From the NCBI GenBank assembly GCA_036960175.1, contig JBALWH010000015.1, positions 32,351-96,350 on the forward strand: a stretch of DNA of 64,000 nucleotides, given 5' to 3'. Shown piece after piece: positions 18,511-27,718 of the stretch. Positions within the stretch are counted from its first letter, which is position 1. Every line of letters begins with the position of its first letter. Position numbers and translations under genes: made by a program. Under the pieces are notes generated by a model that ran no database searches, was not told the origin of the DNA, and was given only the letters and a program-made list of their open reading frames with translations. The DNA comes from Motiliproteus sp036960175 (GTDB lineage Bacteria > Pseudomonadota > Gammaproteobacteria > Pseudomonadales > Balneatricaceae).

Positions 18511-19437
18511 ATGAATATAGAAACCAAGTGGTTAAAAGATTTTCTATCTTTGGCCCATAGCCAGAGTTTCTCCCGCTCCGCTGCTGAGCGGCATATGACC
18601 CAACCCGCCTTCAGCCGACGCATCAAAGCGCTAGAAGCGGCACTGGGTTGCGAACTGATTGACCGCACCAACCAGCCGGTGCAATTGACTGATGAAGGTC
18701 GCCTGTTTCAGATCACCGCACGTAACCTGGTGTCGCAACTGGACGACTGCATCACCCATTTACATTCATTACGCGGACGTGCCGAAAGCGTCATCGATTT
18801 TGCTATACCCCATACCCTTTCCCTGTCGCTGTTTCCGACCTTTTTGCAGTCACTGCAAGATGAACTGCCCGGCGTTCGCAGCCGTCAGCTGGTGGCCAAT
18901 GTGGATGACAGCGTACGCGCCCTGGAAAATGGCATCAGTGACTTTCTGCTAACCTTTGAAGACGACACGTTAAAGCCGGTGGAGCTTAAGAAGCTGGAAT
19001 TACAAACCGAGCAGCTGATTCCGGTGTGTCGAGCCGACGAGGAGGGCCGGCCGCTGTTTAACCTGGATAGCACCGAGGCCAAAGCCATCCCCTATCTGAG
19101 TTATCCCAAAGAGATTTATCTTGGCCGTTGCGTAGAGAAATTACTTCGTCGCCCTTCCCATCCTGTTGAATTGCAGCAGACGTTCGAGTCAACCATGGCC
19201 GACAGCTTGAAGGTCATGGCCATACAGGGCATGGGGGTGGCTTGGGTGCCGACCTTCGCTATCCGTGAAGAACTGCGGCAAGGATTCCTGGTGCCCTGCG
19301 GGGGTGCCTCCTGGCAGACGCCGTTAAAGGTCTGCATCTACCGCTGTAAGCGCTCGCTATCCCCCGCCGCCGAGTCGCTGTGGCAAGTTTTAGAAAACCG
19401 TTACAGCAACCCTATCTCTGCGGCTAAGCAAGGTTAA
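18511..19437 (+). CDS. LysR-family regulator, HypT (YjiE)-like
   Basis: A 308-residue LysR-type regulator. The N-terminal helix-turn-helix region starts IETKWLKDFLSLA and includes TQPAFSRRIKALE, a pattern I associate with HypT of Escherichia coli. A substrate-binding domain covers residues about 90-300. HypT itself answers hypochlorite through methionine oxidation, but related proteins sit beside amino-acid genes. Here it is divergent from the Asp/Glu racemase and its stop is 4 bp before the sensor kinase, so control of aspartate genes is the likelier role. Confidence 0.85.
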   Translation: MNIETKWLKDFLSLAHSQSFSRSAAERHMTQPAFSRRIKALEAALGCELIDRTNQPVQLTDEGRLFQITARNLVSQLDDCITHLHSLRGRAESVIDFAIPHTLSLSLFPTFLQSLQDELPGVRSRQLVANVDDSVRALENGISDFLLTFEDDTLKPVELKKLELQTEQLIPVCRADEEGRPLFNLDSTEAKAIPYLSYPKEIYLGRCVEKLLRRPSHPVELQQTFESTMADSLKVMAIQGMGVAWVPTFAIREELRQGFLVPCGGASWQTPLKVCIYRCKRSLSPAAESLWQVLENRYSNPISAAKQG

Positions 19438-19441
19438 TGCG

Positions 19442-21148
19442 ATGATGCAGCGCTGCCTTTACATCCCTCTGCAACAGGTTTTCAAACTTGTTATTTTTTG
19501 GCTAACGGTCACAGTAGCACCCCTGGCGGCAGCGATAGAAAATGACCCAATCATCCGTGTCGGCGGCGACCACAACTACCCCCCTTATGAATTTCTCGAC
19601 GAAGATGGCGAAGCAGATGGTTACAACACCGAGCTGACCCGGGCCATTGCCGAAGTGATGGGGATGACGGTGGAGATCGAACTGGCGGGCTGGGATGCCA
19701 TGCGCAAGCGCTTGGAAACAGGCGAAATCGATGCTCTGCAGGGCATGGCCTATTCCGACGAGCGGGCCAAGCGCTACGGCTTTACGCCCCACCATGCCAT
19801 CATCCACCAGTCCATCTTTGCCCGCAAAGGGGAAGCCATAGTCACTGAGTTATCCGAGCTTCGAGATAAAGAAGTGATCGTCCAGCGCGGCGGCATCATG
19901 CACGACCATCTGCTGCAGAATAACGTCGGCGCGCGTCTGATTTTGGTGGATACCCACACCGCTGCCCTGAGAATGCTGGCCTCCGGCAAACATGACTACG
20001 CCTTAGTGGCTAACCTTCCGGGGCTGTATCTGGGACGGGAGCTGGAACTGTCTAATATCATCCCTGTCGGCAAACCCTTCAGCGCCCAGCGTTACGGCTA
20101 TTCAGTGAACAAAGCCAACGAAGAGCTGCTGGCACAGTTCAGCGAAGGCCTGGCCATCCTCAAAAATACCGGCCGCCAACAGGCGATCTATGACAAATGG
20201 TTGGGGCCCTTGGAGCAACCGGGCTTACCCTGGAAGAAAATCGGCCTAGCCGCCGCCCTAGTCTCAGCACTACTGTTATTAACACTGGGCGGCATCGTTA
20301 TCTGGAACCGCATGCTGACCCGGGAAGTGACCCGCCGGACTCAAGAGTTACAGGTCCAACAGCAACAATTGCTTCAGGCTGACAAGATGACCTCCCTGGG
20401 CATACTGGTATCTGGCGTCGCCCACGAAATCAATAACCCCAGCAGCCTGCTGTTACTGAATCTGCCGATATTAAAAGAGCTGCATCAGGACCTGGAAGAA
20501 ATGCTAGAAGAGCATTATCAGCAGCATGGTGATTTCGATCTTGCGGGGCTGCCGTACAGCCGTATGCGCGAAGAAATCCCGCTAATGCTGGACGATATGC
20601 TGGCCGGTACCGATCGCATCCGCAGGATCGTCGATGACCTCCGTGATTTCGCGCGCCAGGGACCGGCAGACCTGAGCGAAACCGTCGATCTTAATGAAGT
20701 GGCCGCCACAGCTATCCGGCTGGTAGACAACACCATCAAACAGTCCACGGAGCACTTTTCGGTTAGTTATGGCGATGCCCTGCCGAGCTTTAAGGGCAAC
20801 GCCCAGCGGATCGAGCAGGTGGTGATCAACCTGATCGTCAACGCCTGCCAGGCATTAACATCCAGCGACCAGAGCATCGTCATTAAAACCCTATTCGACG
20901 CTCAACAGAACGAGCTGCGTTTGGAGGTTCATGACCAGGGTTGTGGTATCGAAGCAGATAATATACCCCGTTTAAGCGACCCTTTTTTCACCACAAGACG
21001 TGAACAGGGAGGTACCGGACTCGGGCTTTCGGTGTCTGCCAGTATTGCCCAGGAACACGGGGGTTTGCTGTCTTACAATTCCGAACCCCGCATGGGAACT
21101 CGCGCCAGCCTAACCTTGCCAGTAGCCACAGGAACGCCACCGCTATGA
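19442..21148 (+). CDS. Sensor kinase with fused periplasmic solute-binding domain
   Basis: A 568-residue kinase. A signal-like segment (residues about 10-31) precedes an SBP_bac_3 domain (about 36-275: VGGDHNYPPYEFLDEDGEADG). A membrane helix follows at about 276-298, then a classical HisKA domain with His328 in VAHEINNPSS and an ATPase domain with NLIVNACQA, DQGCGI and GGTGLGLS. The binding domain is of the polar amino-acid type, so the kinase itself probably senses an amino acid such as aspartate. It overlaps the next gene by 4 bp. Confidence 0.88.
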   Translation: MMQRCLYIPLQQVFKLVIFWLTVTVAPLAAAIENDPIIRVGGDHNYPPYEFLDEDGEADGYNTELTRAIAEVMGMTVEIELAGWDAMRKRLETGEIDALQGMAYSDERAKRYGFTPHHAIIHQSIFARKGEAIVTELSELRDKEVIVQRGGIMHDHLLQNNVGARLILVDTHTAALRMLASGKHDYALVANLPGLYLGRELELSNIIPVGKPFSAQRYGYSVNKANEELLAQFSEGLAILKNTGRQQAIYDKWLGPLEQPGLPWKKIGLAAALVSALLLLTLGGIVIWNRMLTREVTRRTQELQVQQQQLLQADKMTSLGILVSGVAHEINNPSSLLLLNLPILKELHQDLEEMLEEHYQQHGDFDLAGLPYSRMREEIPLMLDDMLAGTDRIRRIVDDLRDFARQGPADLSETVDLNEVAATAIRLVDNTIKQSTEHFSVSYGDALPSFKGNAQRIEQVVINLIVNACQALTSSDQSIVIKTLFDAQQNELRLEVHDQGCGIEADNIPRLSDPFFTTRREQGGTGLGLSVSASIAQEHGGLLSYNSEPRMGTRASLTLPVATGTPPL

Positions 21149-22563
21149 ACACGAACCGCTACCCCAACTTTGGCGTTTTGCTGGTAGACGATGAAGCTCC
21201 CTTCCTGCGTAGCCTCAGCCTGTCACTGGAGCGCCATGGCGGTATCAACCATATCTTTAAGTGTGAAGACAGCCGCGAAGCCATGGCTATCATCGAGAAA
21301 GAGCCTATTGGCCTGGTACTGCTGGATCTGACCATGCCCCACTTGTCTGGCGAGGCGCTGTTGCAGCAAATCGTCGAGGAACATCCCGAGATCGGGGTGA
21401 TCATCATCAGCGGCTTAAACCAGTTGGAAACGGCAGTGAACTGTATCCGCCTGGGTGCCTACGATTATTTCGTTAAAACCACCGAAGAAGACCGCCTGAT
21501 TGAGGGTATCCGCAGGGCCATTCGAATGCAGGAGATGCGCCAGGAAAACCAAGAGATGCGCCGACGCTTCCTCACCGATATCTTAGAGCGGCCGGAGGTT
21601 TTTTCCAGCATCATCACCCAAGACAAAGGCATGCGCTCTGTTTTCCAATACCTGGAATCCGTGTCGGCCAGCAGCCAGTCGGTCATGATCAGTGGTGAAA
21701 GCGGCGTCGGCAAAGAACAGATCGCCCATGCCATCCACACCCTCAGCAACCGAGCGGGCCCTCTGGTCTGCGTCAATGTCGCCGGACTGGACGATAACGT
21801 CTTTGCCGATACGCTGTTCGGCCACCACCGCGGCGCCTTTACCGGTGCCGATAAAGCCCGTGCCGGGATGATCGAACAGGCCGCTGGCGGCACTCTATTT
21901 CTGGATGAGATTGGCGACCTGAGCCAGGCATCCCAGGTAAAGCTGCTGCGACTGCTGCAAGAAGGTGAGTATTATCCCCTAGGCAGCGACAGACCGAAAC
22001 GAATCCGCGCCCGAGTGGTAGTGGCAACCCATCAAAATCTGGCCGAGAAACAGCAAGCGGGAGAGTTTCGTAAAGATCTCTACTACCGTCTAAAAATCCA
22101 TCAGGTGGAGATCCCGCCGCTACGTCAGAGGAAAAACGATATTGCCCTGCTGCTGGAACATTTTCTGGCCGAAGCCGCCGAAGAGCTGGGCAAGAGCAAG
22201 CCCACAGTGCCTAAAGAACTACCGGTGCTGTTAGCCAATTACTCCTTCCCCGGCAACGTTCGAGAATTACGGGCGCTGGCCTATGATGCGCTAAGCCAGC
22301 ACCGCTCGAAGATGCTGTCCATGGATGTGTTCCGACAAGTGCTCGGCCAGGAGTTACCAGCGCTGGAGTCGGAGAGCAGTACCGATAACGCCTTGTTCAG
22401 CCCCGATCAACCGCTGCCAACACTGCAGGAGGTCGGCGACCTGCTGGTTGAAGAGGCCATGAGTCGCGCCCAAGGCAATCAGTCACTGGCTTCCCGGCTA
22501 CTGGGAATATCCCAGCCCGCGTTGAGCAAGCGATTGAAGAAGCAGCGGCCAGCGGAAGAATAA
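21145..22563 (+). CDS. Sigma-54-dependent response regulator
   Basis: A 472-residue NtrC-class activator. The receiver has Asp61 in VLLDLTMP. The AAA+ domain has Walker A in GESGVGKE, the sigma-54 contact loop GAFTGA and LFLDEIGDL. A Fis-type helix-turn-helix ends the protein (SLASRLLGISQPALSKRLKK). It is the cognate partner of the overlapping kinase. The nearest matching target is the sigma-54 promoter at 23665, before aspA. Confidence 0.9.
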   Translation: MNTNRYPNFGVLLVDDEAPFLRSLSLSLERHGGINHIFKCEDSREAMAIIEKEPIGLVLLDLTMPHLSGEALLQQIVEEHPEIGVIIISGLNQLETAVNCIRLGAYDYFVKTTEEDRLIEGIRRAIRMQEMRQENQEMRRRFLTDILERPEVFSSIITQDKGMRSVFQYLESVSASSQSVMISGESGVGKEQIAHAIHTLSNRAGPLVCVNVAGLDDNVFADTLFGHHRGAFTGADKARAGMIEQAAGGTLFLDEIGDLSQASQVKLLRLLQEGEYYPLGSDRPKRIRARVVVATHQNLAEKQQAGEFRKDLYYRLKIHQVEIPPLRQRKNDIALLLEHFLAEAAEELGKSKPTVPKELPVLLANYSFPGNVRELRALAYDALSQHRSKMLSMDVFRQVLGQELPALESESSTDNALFSPDQPLPTLQEVGDLLVEEAMSRAQGNQSLASRLLGISQPALSKRLKKQRPAEE

Positions 22564-22584
22564 AGCCAACTTTAGGTTCTGACG

Positions 22585-23445
22585 ATGACTCAATCAGGCA
22601 AACAGTTTGTAAAGATCGGGCCTCCAGCCCGCCTGATGGCACCTGCGGTAGCCAGGACGGGTCCCTTTGTTCCGCTGTACTTATTGATGTTGTTTTTGAT
22701 ACTGCTACTGATGCAGGCTCAGGCACTAAAGGCCGAAACACTGACCGTCTACACCGAAGAATTCCCACCCTTCAACTTCACCCAAGATGGCACAATACAG
22801 GGGGTCTCGACCCAAGTAGTCGAAGCTGTGCTGGAAAAGGCAAGATTGGACTATCAACTGAAAAGCCTGCCCTGGGCTCGCAGTTTTCAAGAGGCGCAAA
22901 GCAACAAGAATGCCTTGATCTACTCCATCACCCGCCGGCAAGAGCGGGAGTCACTATTGAATTGGATCGGCATAGTCATCCCGGCCAGTCATTCCGCCTA
23001 TGCCCTGCAGGGGCGCACCGACATTAGCCTAAACAGCTTGGCTGAGATGAAAAATTACCGTATAGCAACGCAACTTCAGGGGGCCAGAGAAAGCTACCTA
23101 TTGCAGAACGGCTTTGCTGAACAAGACTTGCTTCGACTCAGCGGGAAACAAGTGCTGTCTCAGCAATATCGTATGCTCACTCTAGGCCGTATCGATATCT
23201 GGCCGGCTGCTGATGCCGCAGCCTATTATGTGGTCCGCAACCAGGGTGATGATCCGGACAAAATACTGAAGAAAGTCTATGCCTTCAGCGAACTCTCCCA
23301 AGGTGGCTACTACTTGGCTGCCAGCCTCTCCACCCCCACCGAGACCATAGCTCTGTTAACCAAGACCCTGGAACAGTTCAAACAAACCAACGACTACCTG
23401 CAGATCCTAAAACAATGGGGCCTCGCGCCACAGCAGAACCCTTAG
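22585..23445 (+). CDS. Periplasmic solute-binding protein (SBP_bac_3 family)
   Basis: A 286-residue protein with a hydrophobic signal (residues about 32-50, cleavage near QALKA) and a family 3 binding fold (LTVYTEEFPPFNFTQDG; SLPWARSFQEA). No ABC permease or ATPase is next to it, so it may hand ligand to the neighbouring kinase or act alone as a sensor. It starts 21 bp after the sigma-54 regulator. The signal is preceded by an unusually long charged segment, so a later ATG (22636 or 22687) is possible. Confidence 0.8.
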   Translation: MTQSGKQFVKIGPPARLMAPAVARTGPFVPLYLLMLFLILLLMQAQALKAETLTVYTEEFPPFNFTQDGTIQGVSTQVVEAVLEKARLDYQLKSLPWARSFQEAQSNKNALIYSITRRQERESLLNWIGIVIPASHSAYALQGRTDISLNSLAEMKNYRIATQLQGARESYLLQNGFAEQDLLRLSGKQVLSQQYRMLTLGRIDIWPAADAAAYYVVRNQGDDPDKILKKVYAFSELSQGGYYLAASLSTPTETIALLTKTLEQFKQTNDYLQILKQWGLAPQQNP

Positions 23446-23486
23446 CGCACTGTTAACACTTCATTTTCACCGCCGCCAGCAACCCC

Positions 23487-23586
23487 TATAACCAGGATTA
23501 CAACTATAACCTTAGCAATGCACACAACCATCTGATTTTTAAAGAGTAATATGATTTATAACAATCAAGCCATGCCTTTGGTTATA
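23487..23586. promoter_or_regulatory. Repeated TATAACC sites, candidate activator-binding region
   Basis: TATAACC occurs at 23487-23493 and 23505-23511, 18 bp apart, and as its complement GGTTATA at 23580-23586. They lie about 80-180 bp before the sigma-54 promoter, where NtrC-type activators bind. Assignment to the regulator at 21145 is inference. Confidence 0.4.
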
Positions 23587-23664
23587 CCCCTTCCTCTGTA
23601 CCATGCTCTCCAAGAATTCATTTATTTATTCACTAAAACAAAGAGTTAAATTTTGTTTTACGAC

Positions 23665-23682
23665 CTGGCCCCACTGTTGCAA
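23665..23682 (+). promoter_or_regulatory. Sigma-54 promoter before aspA
   Basis: TGGCCC (23666-23671), 5 bp, then TTGCA (23677-23681). GG and GC are exactly 12 bp apart, matching the -24/-12 consensus TGGCAC-N5-TTGCA with one change. A start near 23692 leaves a leader of about 94 nt to the aspA ATG. A sigma-54 activator is encoded just upstream. Confidence 0.8.
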
Positions 23683-23756
23683 TACCTTTACTTATAAAAA
23701 CAACAGTTCACAGGGCCGGATAGGTACGAGCAAACGCCGCTATTTACCACCCTTTA

Positions 23757-23764
23757 AACAACAA
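23757..23764 (+). promoter_or_regulatory. AACAACAA motif, candidate Hfq/Crc site
   Basis: AACAACAA fits the AANAANAA catabolite-control motif known from Pseudomonas and lies 21 bp before the aspA start, just before the ribosome site AGAGAG. Binding there would block translation. The window also encodes a CrcZ-like RNA; the link is inferred. Confidence 0.45.
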
Positions 23765-23785
23765 AAATGATTAGAGAGATACGAT

Positions 23786-25219
23786 ATGGGTAAGGCCGTT
23801 TTGATTCAACAAGAACTGACAGGACGTCGAGAAAAAGACCTGCTGGGTGAAGCTTGGGTTCCGGCTGACGCCTATTTTGGTATTCAAACGCAGCGTGCGC
23901 AGGAAAACTTCGACCTCAGCGGCATTCCTCTGAGCCACTTCTCACAGCTGGTAGAGGCCCTGGCGCTAGTGAAATTGGCCTGCGCCAAAGCCAACCATAA
24001 ACTGGGATTGTTAGATAACACTAAGGCTGGTGCTATCGAAGGAGCGGCGAGGCAGATCCTCGATGGAAAGCATCATGACCAGTTTGTGGTCGACATGATC
24101 CAGGGCGGTGCTGGCACCTCCACCAATATGAATGCCAACGAAGTGATCGCCAATATTGGCTTGGAACTATTGGGCCATACCAAGGGCGAATACAGCCACC
24201 TGCACCCCAACAACGACGTTAACATGTCGCAATCCACTAACGATGCTTACCCTACAGCGGTACGACTGTCGATACTGCTCAAACACGGCGACCTGGTCAA
24301 AGCACTGGCGTCTTTGCGCGATGCCTTCGCGGCTAAAGGGGAAGAGTTTTCCGACATTATTAAGATGGGCCGTACCCAGTTACAAGACGCAGTACCTATG
24401 ACCCTGGGACAAGAATTCCAATCTTTCGCCACCACCCTGGGTGAGGATATCGACCGTATTGCTGGTCTTTCTGAGCTACTCAAAGAGATCAATCTCGGCG
24501 GCACTGCGATTGGCACCGGCATCAACACCGAACCTGAATATGCGCACCTGGCGGTGGGTTATCTGTCCGAGCTCAGCGGCTTCGAATTCAAGAGCGCCTC
24601 TGACTTAGTGGAAGCGAGCTCGGATATGGGCGCTTTCGTGCTGTTCTCCGGCATGCTCAAGCGTCTGGCAGTAAAGCTCTCCAAGATTTCCAACGACCTG
24701 CGACTACTGAGCATGGGGCCGCGCTGTGGTCTCAATGAAATCAACCTGCCAGCGCAGCAGCCAGGCAGTTCCATCATGCCGGGTAAAATCAACCCAGTAA
24801 TCCCGGAAGCAATGAATCAGGTAGCCTACCAGGTTATCGGCAACGATCTGGCGCTCACTATGGGCGCCGAAGCTGGCCAGCTACAGCTCAACGCCATGGA
24901 GCCGTTGATCGCCTACAACGTCCTGGAATCAATGCGCATGTTGACCCAAGCGATGGATATGCTGAAAAACCGCTGTATCCGCGGCATCACTGCCAATGTC
25001 GATCGCTGCCAGGAATTGGTCGATCAGAGCATTGGCGTTATCACCGCCGTGGTTCCTTACATCGGTTACGAGAATTCTACCCGCATCGCCAAGATGGCGC
25101 TGGAGACTGGCCGCGGCGTGCTGGAGCTAATCCGCGAAGAAGAATTGATGACCGAGGAAGCACTACAGGAAGTCCTCAAGCCCAGCAATATGATTCGCCC
25201 CCAGCGTCTTCGTAAATAA
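23786..25219 (+). CDS. aspA: Aspartate ammonia-lyase
   Basis: A 477-residue member of the fumarase/aspartase superfamily, which turns L-aspartate into fumarate and ammonia. The signature loop GSSIMPGKINPVIPE is present, along with GGAGTSTNMNANEVIANI and STNDAYPTAVR. Length and sequence fit aspartase rather than class II fumarase. It is followed by an amino-acid/dicarboxylate symporter 96 bp later and preceded by a sigma-54 promoter, giving a coherent unit for growth on aspartate. Confidence 0.92.
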   Translation: MGKAVLIQQELTGRREKDLLGEAWVPADAYFGIQTQRAQENFDLSGIPLSHFSQLVEALALVKLACAKANHKLGLLDNTKAGAIEGAARQILDGKHHDQFVVDMIQGGAGTSTNMNANEVIANIGLELLGHTKGEYSHLHPNNDVNMSQSTNDAYPTAVRLSILLKHGDLVKALASLRDAFAAKGEEFSDIIKMGRTQLQDAVPMTLGQEFQSFATTLGEDIDRIAGLSELLKEINLGGTAIGTGINTEPEYAHLAVGYLSELSGFEFKSASDLVEASSDMGAFVLFSGMLKRLAVKLSKISNDLRLLSMGPRCGLNEINLPAQQPGSSIMPGKINPVIPEAMNQVAYQVIGNDLALTMGAEAGQLQLNAMEPLIAYNVLESMRMLTQAMDMLKNRCIRGITANVDRCQELVDQSIGVITAVVPYIGYENSTRIAKMALETGRGVLELIREEELMTEEALQEVLKPSNMIRPQRLRK

Positions 25220-25315
25220 CGTCGTCGCAACTAACGCTTCGCAGCAAGACTGCAACCCCTATAAGAAATGCCCGGCAACGGGCAAACCACAACTACTATA
25301 AAAAAGGAAAACCTC

Positions 25316-26608
25316 ATGCAACAAGGTATGACAGGTCAAAGCAGCACCGGTTTTTGGAGCGGTCTAGCGCTCTGGAAAAAAATCCTCGTAGGTATGGTTC
25401 TCGGCGTGATTGCCGGCGCCATCATGGGTCCAGATGCCGAGATGCTGAAACCCATCGGCACGCTATTTATCAACGCCATCAAAATGCTGATCGTCCCCTT
25501 GGTATTCTGCTCGCTGGTGGTGGGTGTTACCTCCATGCAAGATACCCGCAAGATGGGCCGCATCGGTATTAAATCAGTCGTGTTATATCTAGGCACCACG
25601 GCCGTCGCTATCAGCATCGGTCTGGTCCTGGCCACTATCTTCACCCCCGGTGAAGGCCTCAATATGGTAGCCGGCGATAGCGCTGTAGTCGCTAAAGAAG
25701 CACCAACCCTGGTGCAGACGCTACTGAACATGGTTCCTAAAAACCCTATCGGCGCTCTGGCTGCCGGTAATATCCTGCAGATCATCGTCTTTGCCCTGGG
25801 ATTGGGTGTTGCCCTGACCCTATGTGGTGAAAAGGCCGAACCTGCGATAAAGCTGTTCGAGAGCCTGGCTGAAGGTATGTACAAGCTCACCGAGCTGGTA
25901 ATGAAATTAGCTCCTTACGGCGTTTTTGGCCTGATGGCATGGGTCGCCGGTAAATACGGTATGGATATCTTGCTGCCGTTGATCAAGGTAATTGCCGTGG
26001 TCTATATCGGCTGCCTGATTCATGTCCTAGTGTTCTACACCGGTATGGTCAGTATTGTTGGCCGCCTGAATCCTGTTCGTTACGTCAAGGGCCTGCTCAA
26101 TCCAGCAGCCGTTGCCTTCACCACTACTAGCAGCTCCGGCACTCTACCAGCGACGATCAAAGCGTCTCGCGAAGAGATGGGCGTATCTAAAGGAATTTCT
26201 AGCTTCGTTCTGCCCTTGGGCGCCACCATCAATATGGATGGCACCGCTCTGTACCAAGGCGTTTGTGCGCTGTTTATCGCTCAGGCCTTCGGTATCGATC
26301 TGGTCTTCTCTGACTATATGCTAATTGTGATGACCTCAACCCTGGCCTCTATCGGCACCGCCGGTGTTCCCGGCGCTGGCCTGATCATGCTGTCTCTGGT
26401 ACTGACCACCGTCGGTCTGCCAATCGAAGGACTGGCCATCGTTGCCGGTATCGACCGTATCCTTGATATGGCCCGCACCAGCGTCAATGTCTGTGGCGAC
26501 CTGATGGTCACTATCCTGGTGGGTAAGAGCGAGAACGAGTTGGACGAATCGATCTATAACAGCACTGAAACACAGGCTGAACTCGAGCCAATTCCAGTGA
26601 AAGTATAA
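25316..26608 (+). CDS. Dicarboxylate/amino acid:cation symporter (DAACS family)
   Basis: A 430-residue membrane transporter of the GltP/DctA family. The re-entrant loops TTTSSSGTLPATI and GTAGVPGAG, the helix LPLGATINMDGTALYQG and the C-terminal RILDMARTSVNVCGD are all present. The family couples uptake of glutamate, aspartate or C4-dicarboxylates to protons or sodium. ATG 25316 has AAGGAAA 5-6 bp upstream; a longer frame from 25268 lacks a site. With aspA it should bring in and consume aspartate. A terminator follows. Confidence 0.9.
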   Translation: MQQGMTGQSSTGFWSGLALWKKILVGMVLGVIAGAIMGPDAEMLKPIGTLFINAIKMLIVPLVFCSLVVGVTSMQDTRKMGRIGIKSVVLYLGTTAVAISIGLVLATIFTPGEGLNMVAGDSAVVAKEAPTLVQTLLNMVPKNPIGALAAGNILQIIVFALGLGVALTLCGEKAEPAIKLFESLAEGMYKLTELVMKLAPYGVFGLMAWVAGKYGMDILLPLIKVIAVVYIGCLIHVLVFYTGMVSIVGRLNPVRYVKGLLNPAAVAFTTTSSSGTLPATIKASREEMGVSKGISSFVLPLGATINMDGTALYQGVCALFIAQAFGIDLVFSDYMLIVMTSTLASIGTAGVPGAGLIMLSLVLTTVGLPIEGLAIVAGIDRILDMARTSVNVCGDLMVTILVGKSENELDESIYNSTETQAELEPIPVKV

Positions 26609-26624
26609 AGTCTATTGCTGTACG

Positions 26625-26651
26625 AAAAAGCCCCGTTTAACGGGGCTTTTT
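26625..26651. terminator. Bidirectional rho-independent terminator
   Basis: AAAAAGCCCCG and CGGGGCTTTTT form an 11-bp stem around a short TTTAA-type loop, with A/T runs on both sides. It lies between the symporter and the convergent cytochrome c gene and can serve both. Confidence 0.9.
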
Positions 26652-26677
26652 ATTGCTCACAAATAAGCCGGATACGA

Positions 26678-27448
26678 TTACTTTTTGACTGAATCTGATT
26701 TTTCCGGCAGCGTCTGACAGTAAGACAGAATATCCAGCTGATCCTGGATACTCAGCATTGCCAGGGAGATCATCGGCACACCGGGCTGGCCGTTACGAAT
26801 CTTATGCAGGGTTTCCCAAGGATTGGCGCTGGCTACCGTGCCAATAAAATCCTCCTTAGGCGCTGCTTTAAAGTTAATCTGACGGCCATCATAACCATGG
26901 CAGTTAGCGCAGATATTCTGGTAAAACGAAGCGCCACGCTGAGGATTGCCGTGAACCTTTTTAGTGGCCCGATCGATATATTGATCCATATCTATCTGCC
27001 CACGAGCAACAAACAACGCTAACTCTTTCAACGCCTGATCGGGGATCATAGCCGCGCTATAGCCGTGCAGATCATTACGAACAATCTTGGCGATGGTTTC
27101 TGGGGTCTTACCGACCAAATCTCGGACCCCTTTAATGCCCGTGTAGTGACTGCCCTTGCTATAAGCACCGTCAGCGCCTTTATAGTCCCAGCCGTGACAT
27201 TCTTTACAGCGCCAGGTATCAGCTCCACTTTTCTTACCCTCTTTGGGGTAGGCCGGGTGAGTGCTGAGATTCTTGGTATCGAAATAAACCACCTTCGCCC
27301 AGTTATCATAAAGCTTCCCGCCCTGGGTCATCTTCCAGCTCTCGGTCAACGGGATGTCGACGCCCTCGGCGAAAGCAACATCGGTGCTACTGAAGAGAAG
27401 CGAGGCCATTACCACAACCATGCCCATGGATTTCCCAGAATTATTCAT
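26678..27448 (-). CDS. Periplasmic dihaem cytochrome c
   Basis: A 256-residue exported protein (signal peptide residues 1-27, cleavage near AFAEG). It has two haem sites, C81KECH85 and C180ANCH184, with C-type folds around each; methionines suited as axial ligands are present. The partner oxidoreductase is not in the window and the gene is alone, so the electron donor is unknown. AAGGG precedes the ATG. It could be a carrier to a terminal reductase or oxidase. Confidence 0.82.
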   Translation of the reverse strand: MNNSGKSMGMVVVMASLLFSSTDVAFAEGVDIPLTESWKMTQGGKLYDNWAKVVYFDTKNLSTHPAYPKEGKKSGADTWRCKECHGWDYKGADGAYSKGSHYTGIKGVRDLVGKTPETIAKIVRNDLHGYSAAMIPDQALKELALFVARGQIDMDQYIDRATKKVHGNPQRGASFYQNICANCHGYDGRQINFKAAPKEDFIGTVASANPWETLHKIRNGQPGVPMISLAMLSIQDQLDILSYCQTLPEKSDSVKK

Positions 27449-27718
27449 AGTTCTATCCCTTTAAGACATAAACAACAAAGGCTAAATTAGATTCATACCA
27501 TTCAAAATACCCATGGTTAATTAAAGGTCATATTCATGGAAGTGAAAACCCATTTTTAGACTCCCTATAAACCTTTGAGGTAAGCGATCAACCCGGCACT
27601 CATCTTAGGAACCTAAGGAGCCTGGACATATTTAAAGGGTGGGCAGTTCAGTAGAGTTCACTAGTATTGCGTTATCTAGGGGTACAATAACGTTTTCCAA
27701 TATCGGTGCGGGTAACTA

